A stretch of 13,005 nucleotides of DNA, taken from assembly GCA_016786525.1 (NCBI GenBank), contig JAEUVW010000217.1:1-13005 (forward strand), written 5' to 3'. The DNA is from Chitinophagaceae bacterium. Its GTDB lineage: Bacteria > Bacteroidota > Bacteroidia > Chitinophagales > Chitinophagaceae. Position 1 is the stretch's first letter. Each line of letters starts with the position of its first letter. Below, one piece after another: positions 1 to 7,203 of this stretch. A program made the position numbers and the translations under genes. The notes below the pieces were generated by a model. It was not told the origin of the DNA and did no database searches. It worked only from the letters and a program-made list of their open reading frames with translations.

Positions 1-1
1 C

Positions 2-946
2 CAGGGTGTAGACAAGAAGAAGAAAGAAGACCAGGGTGCCGGAGACCAGGGCATGATGTTCGGCTATGCTACAAACGAGACCAGCAACTACATGCCGCTG
101 GCGCTCGATATGTCGCACTTCCTGCTGCGCGAGCTCAGCGCCATCCGCAAAGAAGGCAAACTGATGAAGTACCTGCGTCCTGATGCCAAAAGCCAGGTAA
201 CGATCGAGTACAGCGACGACAATGTGCCGGTACGTATCGATGCGATCGTGATCTCCACACAGCATGACGACTTTGCCAGCGAAAAAGCCATGCAGGACCA
301 GATCCGCAAAGACGTGATCAACATCCTGATCCCCCGCGTCATCAAGAGCTATCCCGGATACAAAAAACTGTTCAACGATAAGATCAAATACCACATCAAC
401 CCCACGGGTAAATTCGTTATCGGCGGCCCACACGGCGATACAGGTCTTACCGGCCGCAAGATCATCGTTGATACCTATGGTGGTAAAGGCGCACATGGCG
501 GAGGCGCATTCTCCGGCAAAGACCCGAGCAAAGTAGACCGCTCTGCAGCCTATGCTACCCGCCACATCGCGAAAAACCTGGTCGCTGCAGGTGTTTGCTC
601 CGAAGTGCTCGTACAGGTATCCTACGCGATCGGCGTAGCGCAGCCGATGGGCATCTACATCAATACCTATGGCACCGCAAAAGTGGCCCTTTCAGACGGT
701 GAGATCGCAAAAGTGGTGGAGTCTGTATTTGATATGCGGCCTTACTTCATCGAGCAGCGCCTGAAACTGCGCCAGCCGATGTACAGCGAGTGTGCCGCTT
801 ACGGGCATATGGGCCGCGAACCTCAGAACGTCACTAAATCTTTCCGCTCTTACGACGGCAAGGTCAAAACGCTGAAAGTAGAGCTGTTTACCTGGGAAAA
901 GCTGGACTATGTGAGCAAAGTGAAAAAAGCATTTAAGATTAAGTAA
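2..946 (+). CDS. metK: S-adenosylmethionine synthetase, 3' part (start lies left of the window)
   Basis: Cytoplasmic enzyme that makes S-adenosylmethionine from methionine and ATP, releasing phosphate and pyrophosphate. The frame is open from base 2, so the visible 314 residues lack the N-terminal part that holds the first catalytic residues. The family signature GAGDQGMMFGYA lies at about bases 38-73, preceded by a lysine-rich stretch. Further on are GGPHGDTGLTGRK (about bases 421-459) and the second signature GGGAFSGKDPSKVDRSAAYA (about bases 499-558), which bind ATP phosphates and metal. The ATG at base 53 is internal to the first signature and is not the real start. The C-terminus is complete and a strong terminator follows, so metK is not co-transcribed with the protease genes downstream. 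Identification is secure from these signatures. Confidence 0.97.
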   Translation, partial: QGVDKKKKEDQGAGDQGMMFGYATNETSNYMPLALDMSHFLLRELSAIRKEGKLMKYLRPDAKSQVTIEYSDDNVPVRIDAIVISTQHDDFASEKAMQDQIRKDVINILIPRVIKSYPGYKKLFNDKIKYHINPTGKFVIGGPHGDTGLTGRKIIVDTYGGKGAHGGGAFSGKDPSKVDRSAAYATRHIAKNLVAAGVCSEVLVQVSYAIGVAQPMGIYINTYGTAKVALSDGEIAKVVESVFDMRPYFIEQRLKLRQPMYSECAAYGHMGREPQNVTKSFRSYDGKVKTLKVELFTWEKLDYVSKVKKAFKIK

Positions 947-971
947 TCCGCAAACCTGACTGCTTCGCAGG

Positions 972-1006
972 AAAACCTCCCGACTGTTCGGGAGGTTTTC
1001 TTTTTT
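972..1006 (+). terminator. Rho-independent terminator of metK
   Basis: A perfect 12-bp inverted repeat (AAAACCTCCCGA / TCGGGAGGTTTT) with a 4-base loop is followed by C and six T. It starts 25 bases after the metK stop codon. Confidence 0.93.
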
Positions 1007-1058
1007 ATCCCGGTTCAGGCAGAGCATACCGCTTGGCATACCTTGTGGCTGTTGCCAA

Positions 1059-1072
1059 CAGGATGCATCCTG
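1059..1072. repeat. 14-bp perfect palindrome, function unknown
   Basis: CAGGATGCATCCTG is its own reverse complement. It lies more than 200 bp upstream of the first protease gene's probable promoter. It could be an operator half-site pair or chance; no second copy was noticed in the window. Confidence 0.3.
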
Positions 1073-1280
1073 CAGCAAATATGCTTGTGAACAGTTACCG
1101 CTGATTTTTTTTAAAATGAGGCCGCTTTATCGCCTCCCCGGAGGGTATGGCAAGCAGGCTTCCGGTAGCCGGGAAAAGGCTCAGAATCAAACTGGTGCTG
1201 CTTATTGCTTGGAAGAGTCTTTATATAAAATTTTGATAACAAATAATTAAAGTTGTAATCAAAATTTTGGTATTTTTTAT

Positions 1281-1288
1281 TACCTTTG
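1281..1288 (+). promoter_or_regulatory. Candidate -7 promoter element of the first protease gene
   Basis: TACCTTTG fits the Bacteroidota -7 consensus TAnnTTTG and lies about 40 bp before the start codon at 1329. The partner -33 element is poor: the nearest TTG (1253-1255) is 25 bp upstream, longer than the usual 19-23. The leader from here to the ATG is A/T-rich and has no Shine-Dalgarno sequence. Confidence 0.5.
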
Positions 1289-1328
1289 AGTCCGAAGTAC
1301 TAAAAATAAAATTAAAAATCTTTCAACT

Positions 1329-4103
1329 ATGATGAAGAAAGTATTATTTACCCTATCCCTTGCAGGCCTTTGCAGCGGTGCGGTCCGGGCGCAGCATCAG
1401 CCTTGCGCTACCGACGAAGCGCACCGGAAAATGGTGGAGGCGCACCCCGAGATTTTGGAGATGGAGGCAAACCTGCGCAAACAGATTGCCGAAAAAATGG
1501 CCAGCAACAAAATGTCTGCTTTTGCAAGGACCACGGAAAGCGATGGCTCTACCGTGTACCATGTGCCCCTGGTGTTTCACGTCATCCACGACTTCGGTTC
1601 GGAGTATGTAACGGATGAAGCGATCCGCAATTGCGTGAAGCGTATCAATGAAATGTACAACAAAAAGAATGCCGACACTATCGACGTCATTCCCCCGTTT
1701 AAAGGATTCATTCCGAACTCCAGCACCCGCTATATCGGCAATGCCCGTATCATGTGGCACCTGGCTACGATAGATCCCAGTGGCCAGCCTACTACAGGTA
1801 TTACCCGTCGGAGGTCTTACCTGACCAACTTCGGCGGCAACTTTGCCAAGTACGATCAATGGCCGAATGAAAACTATATGAACATCTGGCTGATCAATAC
1901 GATGAGCGAGGAAAACAAAAAAGCGGCGGCCTATGCCTACAAGCCACCTACAGCGTCCACCATTCCTTATTATGACGGACCTATCGGTATGGCAGCTTAT
2001 GTCAATGAGGCTTCCTACACGTTCTCTCACGAATTGGCCCATGAGCTGAATATAGACCACGTATGGGGCGGCACCAACGACCCGGAAGTCGCCTGTGGTG
2101 ACGACGGCATCGACGATACCCCCATCACAAAAGGACATGCGCCACCCTCCGGTTTTGACGGTTGCCGTCCGGACAGGATCTATGATACCGCCTGCCTGTA
2201 TAAACGCAATATAGCGGTTGCCAAAACGTACACCGATTCTTTTTACAGGCCAGATGGTACCCTGCTGCTGTTTGCAGACAATTCTACCAGTAAGGGCATC
2301 AGCTTCAAGAACCGTACGACCAGCTGGATCAACAGCTTCGATTTTTACCCTGCAGATACTGTGGGTTCTACCTACATCATCGGTTTGTCCCGCAATGGTG
2401 TGCTGGTTGACACGGCCATTATTAAAACTACTGTAAGTCATAAAGTGCAATCCGTAAAGCGTGTCTTTATGGTGCCCGGTGCTGATACGAGTGTTACCTA
2501 CAAACTCCACTTCGTTCAGAATCCTGGAGCACTGCGCGATACCCTCAATCCTTCCGTAGTATTCTCCAGGGGATTGAACGGCAGCATCAATATGACCAAT
2601 GTTCAGGACGGAAACTATTACAACTTCTTCTACAACTGGAAAATCACCTATGGTAACTTCCAGATTTACGACAACGATTCACTGGTTAACTACCCTGATA
2701 CGAACAACTCTCAAAACGTAATGGACTATACCTACTGCGCCAAAATGTTTACAGCAGGACAGGCAGAAGCCATGCGTACAGCATTGACCCTCACCGGTCC
2801 CAACAGTGCCAACCGTGGTAACCTGATCACAAAAGAGAACCTCGAGAAAACAGGTGTGATGGATGCCGCTGGTAATACGCTGACGGCTCCCCTAATGGCT
2901 CCTAAAGCTGAGTTCCTCGTAGACCAGGGAGTATCCGGTGCCGGTATTAAAACCTCGAACCGTGCTTATTTCATGTGTACGGCATCAGACGCTTCATTCA
3001 GCTTCGTCTTCCAGAACAAAACCTGGCGCGCTACTCCTACAGCGGTGAACTGGACCCTGAGCAACGACGCAACAGTGCCTACCTCTACCAGCACCGGCTC
3101 TGTGACCACGAAATTCAACACTCCCGGATGGGCTACCGTGACGATGGTGGCAGAAAATGCGAAAGGCACCGATACCGCTGTTGAACGCGTGTTTATTGCC
3201 GACCCTGTTGCAATGGATCCGGCCGGTTACTGGCAGGAGTTTAATGATAAAGCAGAGCTGGACGCCAAATGGCCGATGTTCAACTACTACAACAACCAAT
3301 ACAAATGGGAGTTGAGCAACCGCGGATACTATGACAATACCTCTATCCGCTATAAAAGCTATGATGCCCGGATGTTCCCCGAGACTTTGCTGGGCGATCC
3401 CGGTGGAGACTACGATGATTTCTATACTCCTGCCTTCGATCTGAGCAAACTGGGCGACAACGGCAACCTGAACTTTATGTATGCAGGTGCTTATGCCACC
3501 AACGATTTCACCCTGATGAAGGACGTACTGGAGATCGCCTATTCTACCGACTGCGGCGGTACCTGGCTGAACCTGACTACCATGCAGAACGAAGAACTGC
3601 AGACCGTAGGAACAGTACCTATGGGTATCGAATACCTTTCCGTTTATAAAGACTGGAAACCCAAAAGCATTGATCTGAAAAATGGTGCTACGAAGATCAG
3701 GAACGCCAGAGTGTTCTTCCGTTTCCGTTACAAACCATCTTCACGTAATGTGGGCGGAGCTGCGAAATATGCATCAGGCAACAACTTTTATATGGATCGT
3801 ATCCACATCAGCAACAACCCGCTGAGCGTGAACGAAATGATCCTCGGAGAAAGGACAGCAACCCTGGCGCCTAACCCGACGAACGCCAATGCCTTTGTAT
3901 TGTTCGGAAAAGCAAATGCGAACGTGCATATCAGCGTAACGGACGTAACCGGCAAACAGGTGTACAGCCTGACGACCAAAGTAGACCAGAACAACGCTAA
4001 GATCGAGATCCCCGCATCTTACATCAGTGTAAAAGGTTTCTACATGGTGCACATCACCGGCGACGACAACCTGAACCAGACAGAGAAACTGGTCGTATAT
4101 TAA
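1329..4103 (+). CDS. Secreted M43 (pappalysin/cytophagalysin-like) metalloprotease, T9SS cargo, paralogue 1
   Basis: Predicted zinc endopeptidase of 924 residues, exported by Sec and then by the type IX system. Residues 1-21 form a signal peptide ending VRA before Gln22. Residues 23-75 look like a propeptide with Cys26 in a CATDEAHRKM motif, possibly a cysteine switch. The metzincin domain follows: zinc motif HELAHELNIDH (His234, Glu235, His238, His244), then CGDDGIDDTP, and the Met-turn NVMDYT with Met465 and Tyr467. Asn replaces the usual Gly of HExxHxxGxxH. About 220 residues separate the third His from the Met-turn; residues 300-402 of that stretch look like an inserted beta-sandwich. Then come a PKD-like domain (about 524-625), a jellyroll/MAM-like domain (about 632-835) and a T9SS type A sorting domain (844-924, starting ATLAPNPTN, ending EKLVVY). 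ATG at 1332 is an equally possible start. The substrate cannot be read from sequence. Confidence 0.88.
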   Translation: MMKKVLFTLSLAGLCSGAVRAQHQPCATDEAHRKMVEAHPEILEMEANLRKQIAEKMASNKMSAFARTTESDGSTVYHVPLVFHVIHDFGSEYVTDEAIRNCVKRINEMYNKKNADTIDVIPPFKGFIPNSSTRYIGNARIMWHLATIDPSGQPTTGITRRRSYLTNFGGNFAKYDQWPNENYMNIWLINTMSEENKKAAAYAYKPPTASTIPYYDGPIGMAAYVNEASYTFSHELAHELNIDHVWGGTNDPEVACGDDGIDDTPITKGHAPPSGFDGCRPDRIYDTACLYKRNIAVAKTYTDSFYRPDGTLLLFADNSTSKGISFKNRTTSWINSFDFYPADTVGSTYIIGLSRNGVLVDTAIIKTTVSHKVQSVKRVFMVPGADTSVTYKLHFVQNPGALRDTLNPSVVFSRGLNGSINMTNVQDGNYYNFFYNWKITYGNFQIYDNDSLVNYPDTNNSQNVMDYTYCAKMFTAGQAEAMRTALTLTGPNSANRGNLITKENLEKTGVMDAAGNTLTAPLMAPKAEFLVDQGVSGAGIKTSNRAYFMCTASDASFSFVFQNKTWRATPTAVNWTLSNDATVPTSTSTGSVTTKFNTPGWATVTMVAENAKGTDTAVERVFIADPVAMDPAGYWQEFNDKAELDAKWPMFNYYNNQYKWELSNRGYYDNTSIRYKSYDARMFPETLLGDPGGDYDDFYTPAFDLSKLGDNGNLNFMYAGAYATNDFTLMKDVLEIAYSTDCGGTWLNLTTMQNEELQTVGTVPMGIEYLSVYKDWKPKSIDLKNGATKIRNARVFFRFRYKPSSRNVGGAAKYASGNNFYMDRIHISNNPLSVNEMILGERTATLAPNPTNANAFVLFGKANANVHISVTDVTGKQVYSLTTKVDQNNAKIEIPASYISVKGFYMVHITGDDNLNQTEKLVVY

Positions 4104-4131
4104 TAGCTTATTTTAAAAGCATCTGTTGTGT

Positions 4132-4157
4132 AAAGCCTGCTCGGAAGAGCAGGCTTT
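4132..4157 (+). terminator. Terminator hairpin after protease paralogue 1
   Basis: AAAGCCTGCTC / GAGCAGGCTTT pair perfectly (11 bp) around the loop GGAA. The T tract after the stem is short (ACTGTT), so termination may be leaky. It resembles the hairpins after copies 2 and 3 but with TC/GA in place of CC/GG. Confidence 0.75.
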
Positions 4158-4234
4158 ACTGTTATCAGTGCGTTGCCTTTGTACAGTCTTGTATTGTTGA
4201 TTTTTTGTAAAATTTAGAATATATTCTCTGAAAG

Positions 4235-4267
4235 TTTATTCTAGATAAAGAAAAAATGTTAAATTTG
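4235..4267 (+). promoter_or_regulatory. Candidate promoter of protease paralogue 2
   Basis: TAAATTTG (4260-4267) matches the Bacteroidota -7 consensus TAnnTTTG exactly. A TTTA (4235-4238) sits 21 bp upstream as an imperfect -33 element (consensus TTTG). Transcription would start after the in-frame ATG at 4256, which supports the ATG at 4316 as the true start. Confidence 0.6.
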
Positions 4268-4315
4268 ATCTGTCGTTACCCTAATTTAATATTTATCTAT
4301 CAAAATTCAACAAAG

Positions 4316-7087
4316 ATGAAAAGAGCATTATTTACCCTGTCTTTTGCCGGCCTTTGCTGCTCCGCTGCATGGGCGCAATCGATCTCTAAACCTTGTGGCA
4401 CAGATGAGGCACATCAGCAACAAGTCAGATTACATCCTGAACTGCTGGAAATGGAGGCTCAGCTGAACAAAGCCATTGAAGAAAAGCTCGCGCGCAATGA
4501 AATGTCCGGCTTTGCCAGGACCACAGAGGGTGACGATGAAACCACCGTGTACCATATACCGATCGTTTTTCACGTGATCCATGACTTTGGCAGTGAGTAT
4601 GTGACAGACGAGGATATTGTGAAGTGCGTGAACAGGATGAACGACCTGTTCAACAAAAGGAACGCCGCAGATACCCTGGCGGTCATAGCACCATACAAAG
4701 GTTTCATCAACAATACAGCAACCCGCTATATCGGCAATGCCCGTATCATGTGGCACCTGGCCACCAAAGACCCCAATGGCAACCCGACCACCGGTATTAC
4801 CCGCAGGCGCACTTACCTTACCAATTACGCCAGTGATTTTGCGAAGTACGACCAGTGGCCCAACCAGAATTATATGAACGTATGGCTGATCAATAAAATG
4901 GCAGGCAATAGCGGTGCAGCGGCCTATGCCTACAAACCTGTTACCGCAACGCTTATTCCTTACTATGACGGCCCGATTGCCCTGGCCTCAACCATATCCG
5001 AGTCTACCTACACCTTTTCTCACGAGATGGGCCATGAACTGAACCTCGACCATCCATGGGGCGGAACAAACGAACCGGGTGTTGCCTGCGGTGATGACGA
5101 TGTAGAAGATACACCGCTTACAAAAGGGCATTCCCCTTCTGATGGTTGCGACAACCTGAAAGCGATATACGATACCGTTTGCCTGTACACGCGCAATGTA
5201 GCCGTTGCCAAAACGTACACGGATTCTTTTTACCGGCCAGACGGTACCCTGCTGCTGTTTGCAGACAATTCTACCAGCAAAGGCATCAGCTTTAAGAACC
5301 GTACGACCAGCTGGATCAACAGCTTCGATTTTTATCCCACGGATACTGTAGGGTCTACCTACATCATCGGCTTGTCCCGCGACGGCGTGCTGGTTGATAC
5401 AGCCATTATTAAAACTACCGTACGGCATAAAGCACAGTCCGTAACCCGTGCCTTCAGGGTGCCCGCTGCGGATAAGAGTGTCACCTACAAACTCCACTTC
5501 GTTCAGAATTCGGGAGCATTGCGCGATACCCTCAATCCTTCCGTAGTATTCTCCAGGGGATTGAACGGAAGTATTAATATGACCAACGTACAGGACAATA
5601 ATTTTTACAACTTCTTCTACAACTGGAAAATTACCTATGGCAACTTCCAGATTCATATCAACGACTCGCTGATCGACTACCCGGATACGACCAATTCACA
5701 AAACGTAATGGACTATACCTATTGCCCTAAAATGTTTACGGCAGGCCAGGTAGCACGTATGCGTGCTGCCCTGACTGTTTCCGGAGCCGGCAATGCCAAC
5801 AGGGATAGCCTGATCACAAAGACAAACATGCTCAGAACAGGCGTAATGGATACTGCGGGCAACCTGCTGTCTGCTCCCCAAATGGCTCCTAAAGCTGAGT
5901 TCCTCGTAGACCAGGGAATCAATGGCGCGGGTTTTAAAACGTCCAACCGTGCCTACTTCCTTTGTGCCGCATCAGCATCAAGTTACAGCTTTGTTTTCCA
6001 GAATAAAACCTGGCGCGCCATGCCTGCAGCGGTGAACTGGACCCTGAGCAACGATGCAACAGTGCCCAGCTCCACCAACACGACTTCAGTGAGCTCGAAA
6101 TTCAACACCCCCGGTTGGGCTACCGTGACCATGGTAGCTGCAAATGCGAAAGGCGCCGATACTGTTACAGAACAGGTATTTGTTGCCGGTCCTGATGCAA
6201 TGGATCCGGCCGGTTACTGGCAGGAGTTTAATGATAAAGCAGAGCTGGACGCCAAATGGCCGATGTTCAACTACTACAACAATCAATACAAATGGGAGCT
6301 GAGCAACCGCGGGTATTTTGACAATAGCTCTATCCGCTACAGAAGCTATGATGCCCGGATGTTCCCCGAGACCATACTGGGCGACCCCGGTGGGGACTAC
6401 GATGATTTCTATACCCCTGCCTTCGACCTGAGCAAACTGGGCGACAACGGCAACCTGAACTTTATGTATGCGGGTGCCTACGCTACCAACGATTTTACCC
6501 AGATGAAAGACGTACTGGAGATCGCCTATTCTACCGACTGCGGCGGTACCTGGCTGAACCTGGCCGCCATGCAGAACGAAGAACTGCAGACCGTGGGAAC
6601 AGTACCTATGGGTATCGAATACCTTTCCGTTTATAAAGACTGGAAACCCAAAAGTATTGATCTGAAAAATGGTGCTACGAAGATCAGGAACGCCAAAGTA
6701 TTCTTCCGCTTCCGCTACAAGCCTTCATCCCGTAATGTAAGTGGAGGAAAGTTTGCATCAGGCAACAACTTTTATATGGACCGTATCCATATCAGCAGCA
6801 ACCCGCTGGGCGTGAACGAGATGATCCTTGGTGAAAAAACAGCTACGCTGGCGCCTAACCCGACGAACGCCAATGCCTTTGTATTGTTCGGAAAGGCGAA
6901 TGCAAATGTGCGGATCAGCGTAACGGATGTAACTGGCAAACAGGTGTACAGCCTGACGGCCAAAGTAGATCAGAACAACGCTAAGATCGAGATCCCCGCA
7001 TCTTACATCAGTGTAAAAGGTTTCTATATGGTGCACATCACCGGCGACGACAACCTGAACCAGACAGAGAAGCTGCTGGTGTATTAA
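4316..7087 (+). CDS. Secreted M43 (pappalysin/cytophagalysin-like) metalloprotease, T9SS cargo, paralogue 2
   Basis: Predicted zinc endopeptidase of 923 residues, a close relative of paralogue 1. The start at 4316 is preferred over the in-frame ATG at 4256: it gives a clean signal peptide (MKRALFTLSFAGLCCSAAWA, cut before Gln21), and the earlier ATG overlaps the predicted -7 element. Cys27 lies in a CGTDEAHQQ propeptide motif. The zinc site is HEMGHELNLDH (His236, Glu237, His240, His246), followed by CGDDDVEDTP and the Met-turn NVMDYT (Met465, Tyr467). The inserted beta-rich segment (about 300-402) is almost identical to that of paralogue 1, while the surrounding catalytic domain differs more. 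PKD-like and jellyroll domains and a T9SS type A sorting domain (about 843-923, ending EKLLVY) follow. All visible catalytic residues are intact, so it is probably active. The different catalytic domain may give a different specificity (inference). Confidence 0.88.
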   Translation: MKRALFTLSFAGLCCSAAWAQSISKPCGTDEAHQQQVRLHPELLEMEAQLNKAIEEKLARNEMSGFARTTEGDDETTVYHIPIVFHVIHDFGSEYVTDEDIVKCVNRMNDLFNKRNAADTLAVIAPYKGFINNTATRYIGNARIMWHLATKDPNGNPTTGITRRRTYLTNYASDFAKYDQWPNQNYMNVWLINKMAGNSGAAAYAYKPVTATLIPYYDGPIALASTISESTYTFSHEMGHELNLDHPWGGTNEPGVACGDDDVEDTPLTKGHSPSDGCDNLKAIYDTVCLYTRNVAVAKTYTDSFYRPDGTLLLFADNSTSKGISFKNRTTSWINSFDFYPTDTVGSTYIIGLSRDGVLVDTAIIKTTVRHKAQSVTRAFRVPAADKSVTYKLHFVQNSGALRDTLNPSVVFSRGLNGSINMTNVQDNNFYNFFYNWKITYGNFQIHINDSLIDYPDTTNSQNVMDYTYCPKMFTAGQVARMRAALTVSGAGNANRDSLITKTNMLRTGVMDTAGNLLSAPQMAPKAEFLVDQGINGAGFKTSNRAYFLCAASASSYSFVFQNKTWRAMPAAVNWTLSNDATVPSSTNTTSVSSKFNTPGWATVTMVAANAKGADTVTEQVFVAGPDAMDPAGYWQEFNDKAELDAKWPMFNYYNNQYKWELSNRGYFDNSSIRYRSYDARMFPETILGDPGGDYDDFYTPAFDLSKLGDNGNLNFMYAGAYATNDFTQMKDVLEIAYSTDCGGTWLNLAAMQNEELQTVGTVPMGIEYLSVYKDWKPKSIDLKNGATKIRNAKVFFRFRYKPSSRNVSGGKFASGNNFYMDRIHISSNPLGVNEMILGEKTATLAPNPTNANAFVLFGKANANVRISVTDVTGKQVYSLTAKVDQNNAKIEIPASYISVKGFYMVHITGDDNLNQTEKLLVY

Positions 7088-7117
7088 CATATCGGCAAAA
7101 CATAGTCAAACAGCTGT

Positions 7118-7144
7118 AAAGCCTGCCCTTCCCGGGCAGGCTTT
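7118..7144 (+). terminator. Terminator hairpin after protease paralogue 2
   Basis: AAAGCCTGCCC / GGGCAGGCTTT form an 11-bp stem with loop TTCCC, followed by ATTGTTTT. The 27-base core is identical to the hairpin after paralogue 3. Confidence 0.85.
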
Positions 7145-7149
7145 ATTGT

Positions 7150-7180
7150 TTTGAAATATGGGTTTTGTTTTTTATATTTG
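7150..7180 (+). promoter_or_regulatory. Promoter of protease paralogue 3
   Basis: TTTG (7150-7153), a 19-bp spacer and TATATTTG (7173-7180) give an exact match to the Bacteroidota -33/-7 consensus with good spacing. It lies 23 bp before the ATG at 7204 and directly after the preceding terminator. This is the best promoter match in the array. Confidence 0.75.
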
Positions 7181-7203
7181 GCAACCCTTTAAACAACAAC
7201 CCT

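Larger units (their letters stand above)
1007..1328. other. Non-coding stretch between metK and the first protease gene
   Basis: No convincing gene on either strand. The left two thirds are moderately GC-rich and hold a short perfect palindrome (1059-1072) and a short direct repeat (GCATACC at 1024 and 1036). The last 120 bases turn strongly AT-rich, which is typical of a promoter and leader in this phylum. I recognise no tRNA, riboswitch or small RNA. Confidence 0.7.

Noticed and set aside
1024..1042. Short direct repeat GCATACC in the metK downstream region
   Set aside because: Seven bases repeated twice is expected by chance; no further copies or spacer regularity suggest an array.
1329..1400. 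Lipoprotein signal (LAGLC) in paralogues 1 and 2
   Set aside because: The residue before Cys is Leu, not Gly, Ala or Ser, and a normal signal peptidase I site (VRA / AWA before Gln) follows.
1353..2510. Long open frame (385 codons) on the minus strand inside protease paralogue 1
   Set aside because: It lies wholly opposite a well-supported gene and shows no recognisable domain. Similar antisense frames recur opposite paralogues 2 and 3, as expected from shared codon bias.
4256..4315. Upstream ATG adding 20 residues to paralogue 2
   Set aside because: It would hide the signal peptide and it overlaps the predicted -7 element TAAATTTG (4260-4267), so transcription probably starts after it.
7165..7203. 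Upstream TTG start adding 13 residues to paralogue 3
   Set aside because: It overlaps the promoter match at 7150-7180, and ATG 7204 gives a clean signal peptide.
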